Assembly (NCBI GenBank): GCA_028819255.1
Contig: JAPPMB010000114.1
Span: 150,640-214,639, forward strand
Source of the DNA: Bryobacterales bacterium
Lineage (GTDB): Bacteria; Acidobacteriota; Terriglobia; Bryobacterales; UBA6623
Direction of reading: 5' to 3'
Length of the DNA: 64,000 nt
The notes under the pieces are model-generated. The model worked only from the letters and a program-made list of their open reading frames with translations. It ran no database searches and was not told where the DNA came from. Positions 34,203 through 43,076 of this stretch are shown piece by piece. The stretch's first letter is position 1; every line of letters starts with the position of its first letter. The position numbers were made by a program, and so were the translations under genes.

Positions 34203-35336
34203 TCAGTCGGCGAGCGCGGAGCCTCCGCCGTGGCTGCGGCCCCCGAAGTGCGCCGCCAGGACATCGTAGCCGAAGTCCCCGTCGAATTCGCGCCATACCG
34301 CGTGACTGTGATTGCTCTGGTTCTGGGTGTTCGCGTACTCGACCAGGAATGTTGGCGACTGGATGCGGTAGTAGTTTCCCGCGAGGTGCCTGTTCTCCGT
34401 AGTCTTGGTGCCGATCTCGATCTGCTGGGCCTGCGGCCGCTCGATGTCGCCCGCCCATCCGAAGAACAGCTCGTTCCGCGGGGTCTCGCGGGCCGCCTTC
34501 ATGCGGCGAGCGGCGATCTCCGGCGGCATCGTGTTGGCGTACTCGGCGATCAGATCGAGGAAGTCCGAGTACTGCTCGTCCGTCATCGAGGAGGCCGGCA
34601 GGCCTTGCGGATCGCCGTCCAGCTTCGCCCGCTTGTCGGCCATTGTGACGATGTCGTACGGGGCCTGCTTGTCGAAGATCGCTCTCTTCCTGGCGTCATC
34701 GTCGAGCGCCTTCACCAACGCCCGCGCCATGTCCTCCTCCCGGTCGAGCGCGCGCATGCCCTTGTGCGGGCCCTGCGGCACCTCGTGCGGATTGGCTCCC
34801 AGGAAGGTCGGGCTGGCGGCAACCAGCTCTCCGTTCCGGATCACGTAGTGCAGGGACACGTGGTGGCCTTCGACGCGCCAGCCCCAGTCCCCCTGCATGG
34901 ACGGCTTGCCGAAGAACGTGAAGTGGAACCGCTCGGTGTCCCGGTAGCCGGTCTGGTCGTCCTCGATCACCCGGACAATCTCCTCGAGAGCCATCACGTT
35001 CATGGTCTTGACGAATCCGGCCCGCCCGAGCCCCGTGCTGAGCAGCCCGTAGGCCAGGTGCTTCTGCTTGGGATCCATGTCCTTGAAGGTGATGCCGTTG
35101 CGGACGTAGCCGTACTCCGTGGCAAAGCCTGTTTCCGGGAAGTAGTGCCAGTTGGTCCGCTCTTCGGCCCCCATCGGAAACACCGTTCCCATGATCTGCA
35201 TGCGGTCGAGGGACTCAAGCAGGCGATTGGCGGCATCCGCCATCAGGGATTCCGTCTTGGCCCCTTGGTACGCCGCAGCCGCCGCGAGCGAGAACGCCAC
35301 GACGAGCAATGTGCGGGAGATGCGAACTCGGGTCAC
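34203..35336 (-). CDS. exported DUF3500 family protein
   Basis: The 377-residue protein begins at a GTG with GGAGG six bases upstream and has a signal peptide (ISRTLLVVAFSLAAAAAYQ). The body is a DUF3500 domain: NWHYFPE near residue 55, FHFTFFGKPS near 135, WRVEGHHVSLHY near 150, FLGANPHEVPQGPHKGMRALDREEDMA across 170-190, and a C-terminal NHSHAVWREFDGDFGYDVL. These His-rich, FGxP and GWxxEGHH-type signatures define the family, whose function is unproven. It is 105 bases upstream of moeA on the same strand, divergent from the hydrolase gene at 35489. Confidence 0.82.
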   Translation of the reverse strand: MTRVRISRTLLVVAFSLAAAAAYQGAKTESLMADAANRLLESLDRMQIMGTVFPMGAEERTNWHYFPETGFATEYGYVRNGITFKDMDPKQKHLAYGLLSTGLGRAGFVKTMNVMALEEIVRVIEDDQTGYRDTERFHFTFFGKPSMQGDWGWRVEGHHVSLHYVIRNGELVAASPTFLGANPHEVPQGPHKGMRALDREEDMARALVKALDDDARKRAIFDKQAPYDIVTMADKRAKLDGDPQGLPASSMTDEQYSDFLDLIAEYANTMPPEIAARRMKAARETPRNELFFGWAGDIERPQAQQIEIGTKTTENRHLAGNYYRIQSPTFLVEYANTQNQSNHSHAVWREFDGDFGYDVLAAHFGGRSHGGGSALAD

Positions 35337-35408
35337 TGAATACCTCCGTGGGCTCTGAGCCCCTTGGATTATAGCCGTGAAGCCCCGGCCCGACGGCTCC
35401 CCTGCCGC

Positions 35409-35414
35409 TATATT
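35409..35414 (+). promoter_or_regulatory. -10-like TATATT before the exported hydrolase gene
   Basis: TATATT is placed so that transcription should start near 35421, almost on an ATG at 35420. This supports using the TTG at 35489, which has its own Shine-Dalgarno, or alternatively a leaderless ATG. It lies between the divergent DUF3500 and hydrolase genes. Confidence 0.4.
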
Positions 35415-35488
35415 GGCGGATGCCCGTGACGCAGTGTAGGAATCCGTGCGCGCCTCCCGCTCTCTTCGGCCCACATCGGAGACCCTGG

Positions 35489-37405
35489 TTGCGTGCCGCC
35501 GTGGCGGCCGCCGCCCTGGCGCTGGCTGTGCCTTCCGCAGCGGGCCAGACCAGCGCATCGGGACTGGAGCCCATCCTAGGGGAGCCGCTCATATCCCGGG
35601 AGGTCGTCAAGTACCAGCTGAGCCGGTATCTCATCGAGCGGGTTCCGGCCGCGCCCAGTCCGGCGACCGCCGACGAGTGGACCCGCGACTCGCAGACTAT
35701 CCGCGCGAAGCTGAAATCCACCATCCTGGCGGGCTGGCCCCCGGAGTGGGTTGACACGCCTCTTGCCTTCCAGGACCGCGGGCTCTTGGCGGGAGGCCCC
35801 GGCTACGGGATCCGCAAGCTTCGCATCGAGGTCATTCCCGGCCTCTGGATCGCGGCGCTGCTGTATGAGCCCGAGGGATCTCCCCGCCCGGCACCCGCGA
35901 TCCTCAACGTCAACGGCCACATCTACGGAATGGGCAAGGAGATCGAGTACAAGCAGAAGCGCTGCATCAACCAGGCCAGGCAGGGCATCTACGCTCTCAA
36001 TCTCGACTGGCTCTACTTCGGCGAACTCACGCATCCCGAGAACCAGCACTGGTTCGGCGCCCATCTGGACCTCGTGGGCGCCAACGGGATCGGCCTGTTC
36101 TACCTGGCGGCAAGGAAGGGTCTGGACTTCCTCCACGCGCACCCCTCCGTGGACAGGGCCCGGATCGGGATGACCGGCCTCTCCGGAGGGGGCTGGCAGA
36201 CCGTGCTCCTAAGTGCGCTGGACGAGCGCGTCCGGGTGGCCGTGCCCGTGGCGGGCCACTCGTCTCTGGTCTCCCGCATCGAGGACTTCGGGGCAGGGGA
36301 CATCGGCGACTGGGAGCAGAAGGGCAGCGACCTGCTGTCGGAGGCCGAGTACACGCACCTGACGGCCCTGATCGCGCCGAGGCCCCTGCTGCAGATCCAC
36401 AACGCGGAGGATATTTTCCGGTCCCACAGGGTCAAGACGGGGACCTACGACGCGCTCGCCCCGGTGTGGGATCTGTTCGGGGCCCGGGCCGACTTCCGGT
36501 TCCACGAGAACTTTGATCCCGGAGACCACAACTACCAGGCCGACAACCGGCTCCAGGCCTACCGGTTCTTCGCCGACCACTTCGGACTGCCCGACGTCGA
36601 GCGCGACCTGCCCGCGGGGGCGGAGCTGAAGACCGCCACCGAACTCGAGGTCGGCCTGCCGGACGACAACCTAACCATTCTCGGAGTCGCCCAAAGGCTC
36701 GCGGGGCGCATCGAGCGGGAGCCTCTGCCTTCGGACCCGGCCGAGCGCAAGGCGTGGGCCGCGAGCCGGCGCGAGGCTCTCCGCGAGACGCTGCGCTTCC
36801 GCCCGGTGTCGGTTGAGCGCGCGTGGTTCCTTTCGGGGACCAGGATGAACGGTCTCGACTCCCGGTCGTACCGTTTCGATTTCGACGACGGACTCAGCGC
36901 GACGGGAGTCCTTCTGGCGGCGATCGACGGGGCTGCCGAGCCCCGGCCGGTCACGGTCCTGCTCCACGACGACGGAAGGGAGGCGGCGGCGGCGGATGCG
37001 GCCGAGCGCGTCAACCGCGGCGAGAGAGTGCTTGCTGCGAACCTGATCTTCACCGGAGACGCCGCGCTGCCCGGCGCAAGGCCGGAGCGCAACATCCAGG
37101 TCCTAGCGGCGGTCGGCGAGCGCCCCCTCGGCATCGAGGCCGCCCAGCTGCTCGCACTGACGAGGTGGCTGGGCCTGCCGGCAAGACTGGAGACGCAGGG
37201 CATGCGCAGTCAGGTGGTCGGGCTGGCGGCGGCCGCGCTGTCCCCGGGTTCGTTCTCGGAAACAGCGAGCCGGGACGGTCTGGAGACGCTGAGGGAACTC
37301 CTGGACGCGCCGGTCTCGCACCCGGCGGCCCCCGACCTGTTCTGTTTCGGCCTCCTCAAGCGCTTCGACATCGACCGGCTGGCCGTGCTGGCGACGAGCG
37401 AGTGA
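35489..37405 (+). CDS. exported alpha/beta-hydrolase (acetyl xylan esterase/peptidase S9-like)
   Basis: The ~638-residue protein opens with a signal peptide (RAAVAAAALALAVPSAAG). An alpha/beta-hydrolase follows: PAPAILNVNGHIYG (oxyanion side), LNLDWLYFGE, and the nucleophile elbow GLSGGGWQT with the Ser near residue 235; IAPRPLLQIHN and GDHNYQ supply the likely Asp/His region. A second, weaker domain follows after residue ~400. The family (acetyl xylan esterase-like / prolyl oligopeptidase-like, DUF-rich in Acidobacteria) suggests sugar-ester or peptide hydrolysis. I favour the TTG at 35489 because GGAGA stands 6 bases upstream and a classic signal peptide starts there; an ATG at 35420 would add 23 residues lacking a leader character. 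Confidence 0.75.
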   Translation: MRAAVAAAALALAVPSAAGQTSASGLEPILGEPLISREVVKYQLSRYLIERVPAAPSPATADEWTRDSQTIRAKLKSTILAGWPPEWVDTPLAFQDRGLLAGGPGYGIRKLRIEVIPGLWIAALLYEPEGSPRPAPAILNVNGHIYGMGKEIEYKQKRCINQARQGIYALNLDWLYFGELTHPENQHWFGAHLDLVGANGIGLFYLAARKGLDFLHAHPSVDRARIGMTGLSGGGWQTVLLSALDERVRVAVPVAGHSSLVSRIEDFGAGDIGDWEQKGSDLLSEAEYTHLTALIAPRPLLQIHNAEDIFRSHRVKTGTYDALAPVWDLFGARADFRFHENFDPGDHNYQADNRLQAYRFFADHFGLPDVERDLPAGAELKTATELEVGLPDDNLTILGVAQRLAGRIEREPLPSDPAERKAWAASRREALRETLRFRPVSVERAWFLSGTRMNGLDSRSYRFDFDDGLSATGVLLAAIDGAAEPRPVTVLLHDDGREAAAADAAERVNRGERVLAANLIFTGDAALPGARPERNIQVLAAVGERPLGIEAAQLLALTRWLGLPARLETQGMRSQVVGLAAAALSPGSFSETASRDGLETLRELLDAPVSHPAAPDLFCFGLLKRFDIDRLAVLATSE

Positions 37406-37486
37406 TGCTCCGCCGGAGCCCGCCGGGCGGCGGCCCGGAGCCCAACCAAGTCCGTATTCGCGGCTGAACAGCCGTTCCGGGCCCCT

Positions 37487-38614
37487 CTAGCTCGCCATCA
37501 TCTCGTCCCAGGTGACCTCGGTTCTGCGGTCGATCGCCATCTGGCCGAGCAGGGCCGTCAGCGTGCTCTCCGCGCCGCGAACTCCGGTGTTGTCCGGCTT
37601 GTCCTCGAGGATCCGGCCGAAGAACTCCTCAAGGGCGTCGATCGTGATGTCGTGCGGAGAACGCTCCTCGACGATGTCGTTCCGGCCCCGGTAGTGCTTC
37701 CAGTAGCCTCGCGCCGTCTCGACCACTCCGTCCTGGCAGAAGTAGCGCTCGTAGACCTCCCTGTAGAACGACGGCGACAGGTAGGAGCCCACCAGGTTGC
37801 CCTGGACGTTGCCGGGATAGTCGTAAGTCACGTTCAAGTGGTCCAGCAGGTCTCCGGCCTTCATCACGGACCGGCCCCCGGTGCCGATCGCCTTGACGGG
37901 ATGCGCGCCCACGAACCAGTTCATCGCGTCGATGTTGTGGCAGAACGTCTCGGTGATGATCTCCCCGTACGTCGCGCGCCACAGCTTCCACTGGGAAAGC
38001 CTCTCCCGCTCGTTGTCCGGCGGCGGCAGGACCGGCTCGCTGCCTGTCATTCCGCTCTTGAGGAAGTGCGAGTGGACAAGGTTGATCCTGCCCACCTCGC
38101 CCGAGTCGACCAGCTTCTTTGCGGCGTGGTAGACGTCCCCGTGCCGTTGCTGGTAGCCGAACGTGATGTTGAGGTGGCGCGGGGCGGCGTCCGCGAGGCG
38201 CATCACCTTCTTGGCGCCGGCGATGTCGGCGGCGGCCGGCTTCTCGATGTAGATGTGCTTTCCCGCCCGGATCGCCGCCTCGAAGTGATCGGGATGCAGG
38301 TAGACGGGAGTTGCGATGATCACCGCGTCCACATCGCTCTCCAGGACCTCGCGCATGTCCCTGGTGAGCTTGACGCCATCCAGTGAGACCTTCTCCCTCG
38401 CTCGCTCGACCGACGCGTCCGAGATTTCGGCAGCCGAGACGAGCCGCGCCTGCGGCAGCCCTGACAGATGCCGTGCGTGGCTGCTTCCGCGGCCGCCAAG
38501 CCCGATGATGCCGACCGTGACCGCGGAATTCGCCGCGCTTCCGGCCGCTGCGGAAAACGGAACGATGGCTGCCGAGCGAATCAGGCCTCGCCGGGTGAGT
38601 CTTTTTGCCTTCAT
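37487..38614 (-). CDS. exported Gfo/Idh/MocA family oxidoreductase
   Basis: The 375-residue protein has a twin-arginine-like leader (LTRRGLIRSA, hydrophobic stretch to ~28), then a Rossmann domain: VTVGIIGLGGRGSSHARHL (NAD(P) binding), DAVIIATPVYLH, and KHIYIEKPAAAD, the family's EKP motif with catalytic Lys. The C-terminal domain includes FCHNIDAMNWFVGAHP and EFFGRILEDKP. Such enzymes oxidise or epimerise sugars and inositols; leaderless relatives are cytosolic, whereas exported TAT-type copies carrying a bound cofactor are frequent in Acidobacteria and Planctomycetes. Start at 38614 is set by GGAGGAG. It is divergent from citrate synthase. Confidence 0.88.
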   Translation of the reverse strand: MKAKRLTRRGLIRSAAIVPFSAAAGSAANSAVTVGIIGLGGRGSSHARHLSGLPQARLVSAAEISDASVERAREKVSLDGVKLTRDMREVLESDVDAVIIATPVYLHPDHFEAAIRAGKHIYIEKPAAADIAGAKKVMRLADAAPRHLNITFGYQQRHGDVYHAAKKLVDSGEVGRINLVHSHFLKSGMTGSEPVLPPPDNERERLSQWKLWRATYGEIITETFCHNIDAMNWFVGAHPVKAIGTGGRSVMKAGDLLDHLNVTYDYPGNVQGNLVGSYLSPSFYREVYERYFCQDGVVETARGYWKHYRGRNDIVEERSPHDITIDALEEFFGRILEDKPDNTGVRGAESTLTALLGQMAIDRRTEVTWDEMMAS

Positions 38615-38692
38615 GGGGTCGCTCCTCCGGTCCCGAGTATACCCCCGGAATCCGGCCTCCGAGAGCGCGAAGTGGGATCCGCGCGCCTCTGG

Positions 38693-38698
38693 TATGCT
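38693..38698 (+). promoter_or_regulatory. -10-like TATGCT before citrate synthase
   Basis: TATGCT would start transcription near 38705, leaving a leader of about 37 bases to the TTG at 38742 with its GAGGAGG ribosome binding site. An ATG inside this hexamer is in frame but lies on the promoter and lacks a ribosome binding site. Confidence 0.4.
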
Positions 38699-38741
38699 TG
38701 GCATTCGGACCCCTGTTCTGGTGGGCGGCGAGGAGGCGGAT

Positions 38742-40034
<1,293 letters not shown>

Positions 40035-40387
40035 TCCGGGCCTGTTCCTTCACCCGCCCGGTCCGGCGATGCCGGTCCCCGGCTGGCCGGAATTCCCGCC
40101 TCTGTCAGCTTGGGATCGGGAATGCGCCCGGCTCCAGCCGGTCTCCCAGCCGCCCCGTCGACGGATCAAGTTCCTTCGCGAGCGGCTTCCGGCCCGCAGC
40201 ACACCGGTCTCCTGCGAGGAGCCTTGGACGGGAGCTGCCGGGTGGAGGCGGCTCCGAGGGCTGGGTCCCTGTCCGACGCGGCAGCCGCACTCGGCTGCAG
40301 GCGCCCGGCGCATCTGCCGGCGAGACGGTCGACATCAGCGGTGGCGGAATCGGGGCAGCGGCCCGGGACCTCGCCGGGCGAGGGCGG
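40035..40387. other. convergent intergenic interval, nothing recognised
   Basis: GC-rich spacer between the 3' ends of citrate synthase and the ADC-like gene. No RNA gene, repeat or U-tract terminator was seen. Open frames here are low-complexity shadows. Confidence 0.4.
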
Positions 40388-41959
40388 CTAGTCGCTGGCG
40401 TCCCGATCCTCGGCGGACTCGGTACGCATCCAAGGCAGGCGGCCGCCGCAGCGGTCTCGGTAGTACGGAGCGGGGTTCTCGATTTCGGCGATGACGGCGG
40501 CCGGCAGCCGCTGCATGGTCGCGCTGTCGAAGACCAGCGCCCAGTACGCGTTGGCCGGTCCCATGCGGTTCCAGACGGTCGCCCGGGAGCCGCGCTCCGC
40601 AGGAGGGAACGACGTGTGAAGGCTCTCCCGCCGTATGGGCATGCGCAACCCCTGGAAACGCCAGGGCTGGACCACGATCTCGCCCTTCGGGTTGCCTCCG
40701 CCCGCTCCGTTGCCCAGGCGCAAGGTCACCACGGACATGTCCCCCAGCGACGTGCCAGTGGAGAAACCTCCGTAGAAGCCGGTGGCAAAGCACAGCCCTG
40801 CGCCGCCTTGGGAGATCGACGCAGAGAACTGGCTCGCCCCGACGGTGGCGGCCACCGAACCTGCCCTGGTGGGATACCCCAGAACCTCCCTCCCGAACTC
40901 GGATCCCGCGACGGTTCCGCGGATGTGGGAGGCCGCATACCATGCCCGACGGCCCTCCAGCAGGCAGTTCGCGAAGAGCCAAGCCTCGTCGAGGCCCGGG
41001 TCGTCGAGGCCGCGTATGGCCATGACCCGCACGACCGCCGTCTCGGGGGCTTCACACGGGGGCGGGAGAATCCGCTCCACCGAGTCCCTGGACACGGATG
41101 CGTCAACAGCAACGAGCATGATGCCCGACAGACGGTGTTCGCGGCGGCCACGGTACGACGCCAGATCGGCGGCGCTCAGGTGCATCGGATCCGAAGCGCC
41201 CGCCTGCGCGGCTGCTCCGGGGTACTTCCTCAGTGCGAACGGCTCGAGGGAGTGGGCGTCGACCTCCCGCACGAACTCGCCGTACGGCAGGTCCGCCAGG
41301 TCCACGGCGCTGGCGGCCACGGGGCCGAGGGCCCCCAGCCTCGTCAGCCACCCGTCCAGCGACCCGCTGGCCGTGACTTCCTCAACCCCAAGGTCCCCGG
41401 GTCTCGGATGCGCCGCCGAGGGCAGCATCCAGAGTTCGGACGGACCGTCGAGCGGTCCTTGTCTCCAGTCCGGATGGAGAGTGTGTCGGTAGGTGACCCA
41501 AGGCAGTCCGGGACTGCTCCCGCGTGTCTCCGGAATACTTCCCGCAGTGCGCACCGAGTACGCGGCGCGGCCATCGACGGAAAGCGACCAGCCATTTCCG
41601 TCGTTCCCGATCCTGCCCGGGTACGTCGGCAGGCGCAACACCTCCCTGTGCCGCAAATAGGCCGGCGTGTCGCCGGTCCACAAGGCCAGCGGAAGGAGGC
41701 AGGGCTGTTGATCCAGGCAGACCTGCAGCCCGATGCAGCAGCGGCCGCCGGCCCCCGACCCGCCGATCTCGACCACGATCCTGGCCGGACTCCGGACATC
41801 GAGCGGCGACGGGACCTTCGGCGGCGCCGTAGCCTCGTATTCCAGTCGCAGCCCCGGTGCGGAGTCCGCGCTTGCCGCCCACGCCGGCCACCCGACAGGC
41901 GCGGCCGCGCTGGCCCACAGAAAGCGACGCCGGGAAATCACGGAACCATTGTGCAGCAC
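40388..41959 (-). CDS. exported acetoacetate-decarboxylase-like protein, apparently two ADC-like domains
   Basis: The 523-residue protein has a twin-arginine-like leader (ISRRRFLWASAAAPVGW). The C-terminal half (residues ~290-510) carries GREVLGYPTRAGSVAATVG near 352, matching the acetoacetate decarboxylase fold's GREVLGYPK region, but Thr-Arg stand where the catalytic Schiff-base Lys lies in true decarboxylases. A second, weaker copy appears at residues ~80-190 (ALWTGDTPAYLRHREVLRLPTYPG, echoing EVLGYPT). The exported location and missing Lys argue against decarboxylation; it may be a binding or hydrolase variant of the ADC-like superfamily. It starts divergently, ~95 bases from the tRNA-His gene. 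An alternative is an unrelated beta-barrel protein, since I rely on a short motif. Confidence 0.6.
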   Translation of the reverse strand: MLHNGSVISRRRFLWASAAAPVGWPAWAASADSAPGLRLEYEATAPPKVPSPLDVRSPARIVVEIGGSGAGGRCCIGLQVCLDQQPCLLPLALWTGDTPAYLRHREVLRLPTYPGRIGNDGNGWSLSVDGRAAYSVRTAGSIPETRGSSPGLPWVTYRHTLHPDWRQGPLDGPSELWMLPSAAHPRPGDLGVEEVTASGSLDGWLTRLGALGPVAASAVDLADLPYGEFVREVDAHSLEPFALRKYPGAAAQAGASDPMHLSAADLASYRGRREHRLSGIMLVAVDASVSRDSVERILPPPCEAPETAVVRVMAIRGLDDPGLDEAWLFANCLLEGRRAWYAASHIRGTVAGSEFGREVLGYPTRAGSVAATVGASQFSASISQGGAGLCFATGFYGGFSTGTSLGDMSVVTLRLGNGAGGGNPKGEIVVQPWRFQGLRMPIRRESLHTSFPPAERGSRATVWNRMGPANAYWALVFDSATMQRLPAAVIAEIENPAPYYRDRCGGRLPWMRTESAEDRDASD

Positions 41960-42054
41960 CGAATCGCACGGGTTCGTGTATTCTGAAGGCAGGAGGGGCC
42001 CGATCCGCGTTCGTCGCGGCGAGCGACCGGGCCGTTTCGCGACGGCGTGACCGT

Positions 42055-42131
42055 GCCGACGTAGCTCAGCTGGTTAGAGCGCCTGATTGTGGATCAGGAG
42101 GTCGATGGTTCGACTCCATCCGTCGGTACCA
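42055..42131 (+). tRNA. tRNA-His (GTG) with A73 and G1:U72, CCA encoded
   Basis: A full cloverleaf: acceptor GCCGACG (42055-42061) pairs with CGTCGGT (42121-42127) using a G1:U72 wobble; D-stem GCTC/GAGC; anticodon stem CCTGA/TCAGG with loop TTGTGGA, giving anticodon GTG (His); T-stem GATGG/CCATC with loop TTCGACT. Then A73 and an encoded CCA. The base before G1 is T, so the universal G-1 is not templated in the usual way, and the normal C73 is absent. Confidence 0.95.
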
Positions 42132-42159
42132 CGTCCCGGCCTTGACGGAAGCGGCGCCT

Positions 42160-42984
42160 CTACTCCTCGCTCTCCTGATCGCGTGACGCCTCGTACTCCC
42201 GCCGAACCTCTTCGTTCGGCGGATAGACCCCGTAGATCGACCGGCCTTCCAGCAGCAGCTTCCTCTGGAAGCTCTCGAGGCCCTGCTTGGCAAGCGCAGC
42301 GTCGACGACCTCTTCGGCAAGGGGCGCCGGGATGACCAGGATCCCGTGGCGCTCGCCGAGCAGGATGTCGCCCGGGCGGACGGTGACGCTGCCGATGCGC
42401 ACCGGCACCTGATAGTCCACGCTCATCAGGTTGGGCCTCACCGCCGCCGCCTGGCCGCGCCTGTGGAAGACCTGCAGCGGCATGCCCGCGATTTCGGGCA
42501 CGTCGCGGAGAGCGCCGTCCACCACAAGTCCGGTCCCGCCGCGCGCGAGGAACCGGACGGTGGTGATTTCGCCCGAAACGGCGGATCGGGTGTCGCCCCC
42601 GGCGTCGAAGACTAGGACGTCGCCCGGCTGCGCTTCCTCGGCCGAGACGTAGTTCAGCTGCTTGCGCTGCGAGTAGATCTCCTCGCGCAGGTCAGGTCTG
42701 GTCGGCAGGTAGCGCATGGTCCTGGCCCGGCCGACGAGCCGGCGATCAGGATGGAGCGCCTGCAGCTCGTTGATGAAGCTGTGTTCGTAGCCCTTCGCCT
42801 CCAGCTGCGACCAGACGGCCTCGAGCGGGGCCCGGGCGAGCTTCCGAAACAGGTTCCTGTCCGCCGGGATGAGCCGCTCGATCACATACTGGCTCAACTG
42901 CCTCGTCGGGGGCTGGACTTCAGGCGCTGACTGGGCTGTCAGCGTCGAGACCGAAACGATAGCGAGAAGCAGGCGGGGGCGCAT
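42160..42984 (-). CDS. exported RraA-like / HMG-aldolase-type family protein
   Basis: The 274-residue protein has a signal peptide (RPRLLLAIVSVSTLTAQS) and a RraA-like domain: GDVLVFDAGGDTRSAVSGEI near residue 120 and GLVVDGALRDVPEIAGMPLQVF near 155, where the RD pair is the family's metal/substrate motif. RraA-fold proteins include RNase E inhibitors and 4-hydroxy-4-methyl-2-oxoglutarate aldolases; both are cytoplasmic, so an exported copy points to another role, possibly a dicarboxylate- or ketoacid-lyase on periplasmic substrates. It lies 92 bases downstream of the OPT transporter gene on the same strand and ends just beyond the tRNA-His gene on the opposite strand. Confidence 0.78.
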   Translation of the reverse strand: MRPRLLLAIVSVSTLTAQSAPEVQPPTRQLSQYVIERLIPADRNLFRKLARAPLEAVWSQLEAKGYEHSFINELQALHPDRRLVGRARTMRYLPTRPDLREEIYSQRKQLNYVSAEEAQPGDVLVFDAGGDTRSAVSGEITTVRFLARGGTGLVVDGALRDVPEIAGMPLQVFHRRGQAAAVRPNLMSVDYQVPVRIGSVTVRPGDILLGERHGILVIPAPLAEEVVDAALAKQGLESFQRKLLLEGRSIYGVYPPNEEVRREYEASRDQESEE

Positions 42985-43076
42985 TGGACGAGGTGTTCGA
43001 AACAGTGGTGGGGCGGGCGAAGTGTACCGCAGCGGCCGGGTCGCTGCAACACCCCGACACAGCCTGCGGCGCGTCG

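Noticed and set aside
38316..38741. 142-codon upstream extension of the citrate synthase frame
   Set aside because: Lies opposite the oxidoreductase gene and its promoter; the TTG at 38742 has a strong ribosome binding site and gives the normal protein length.
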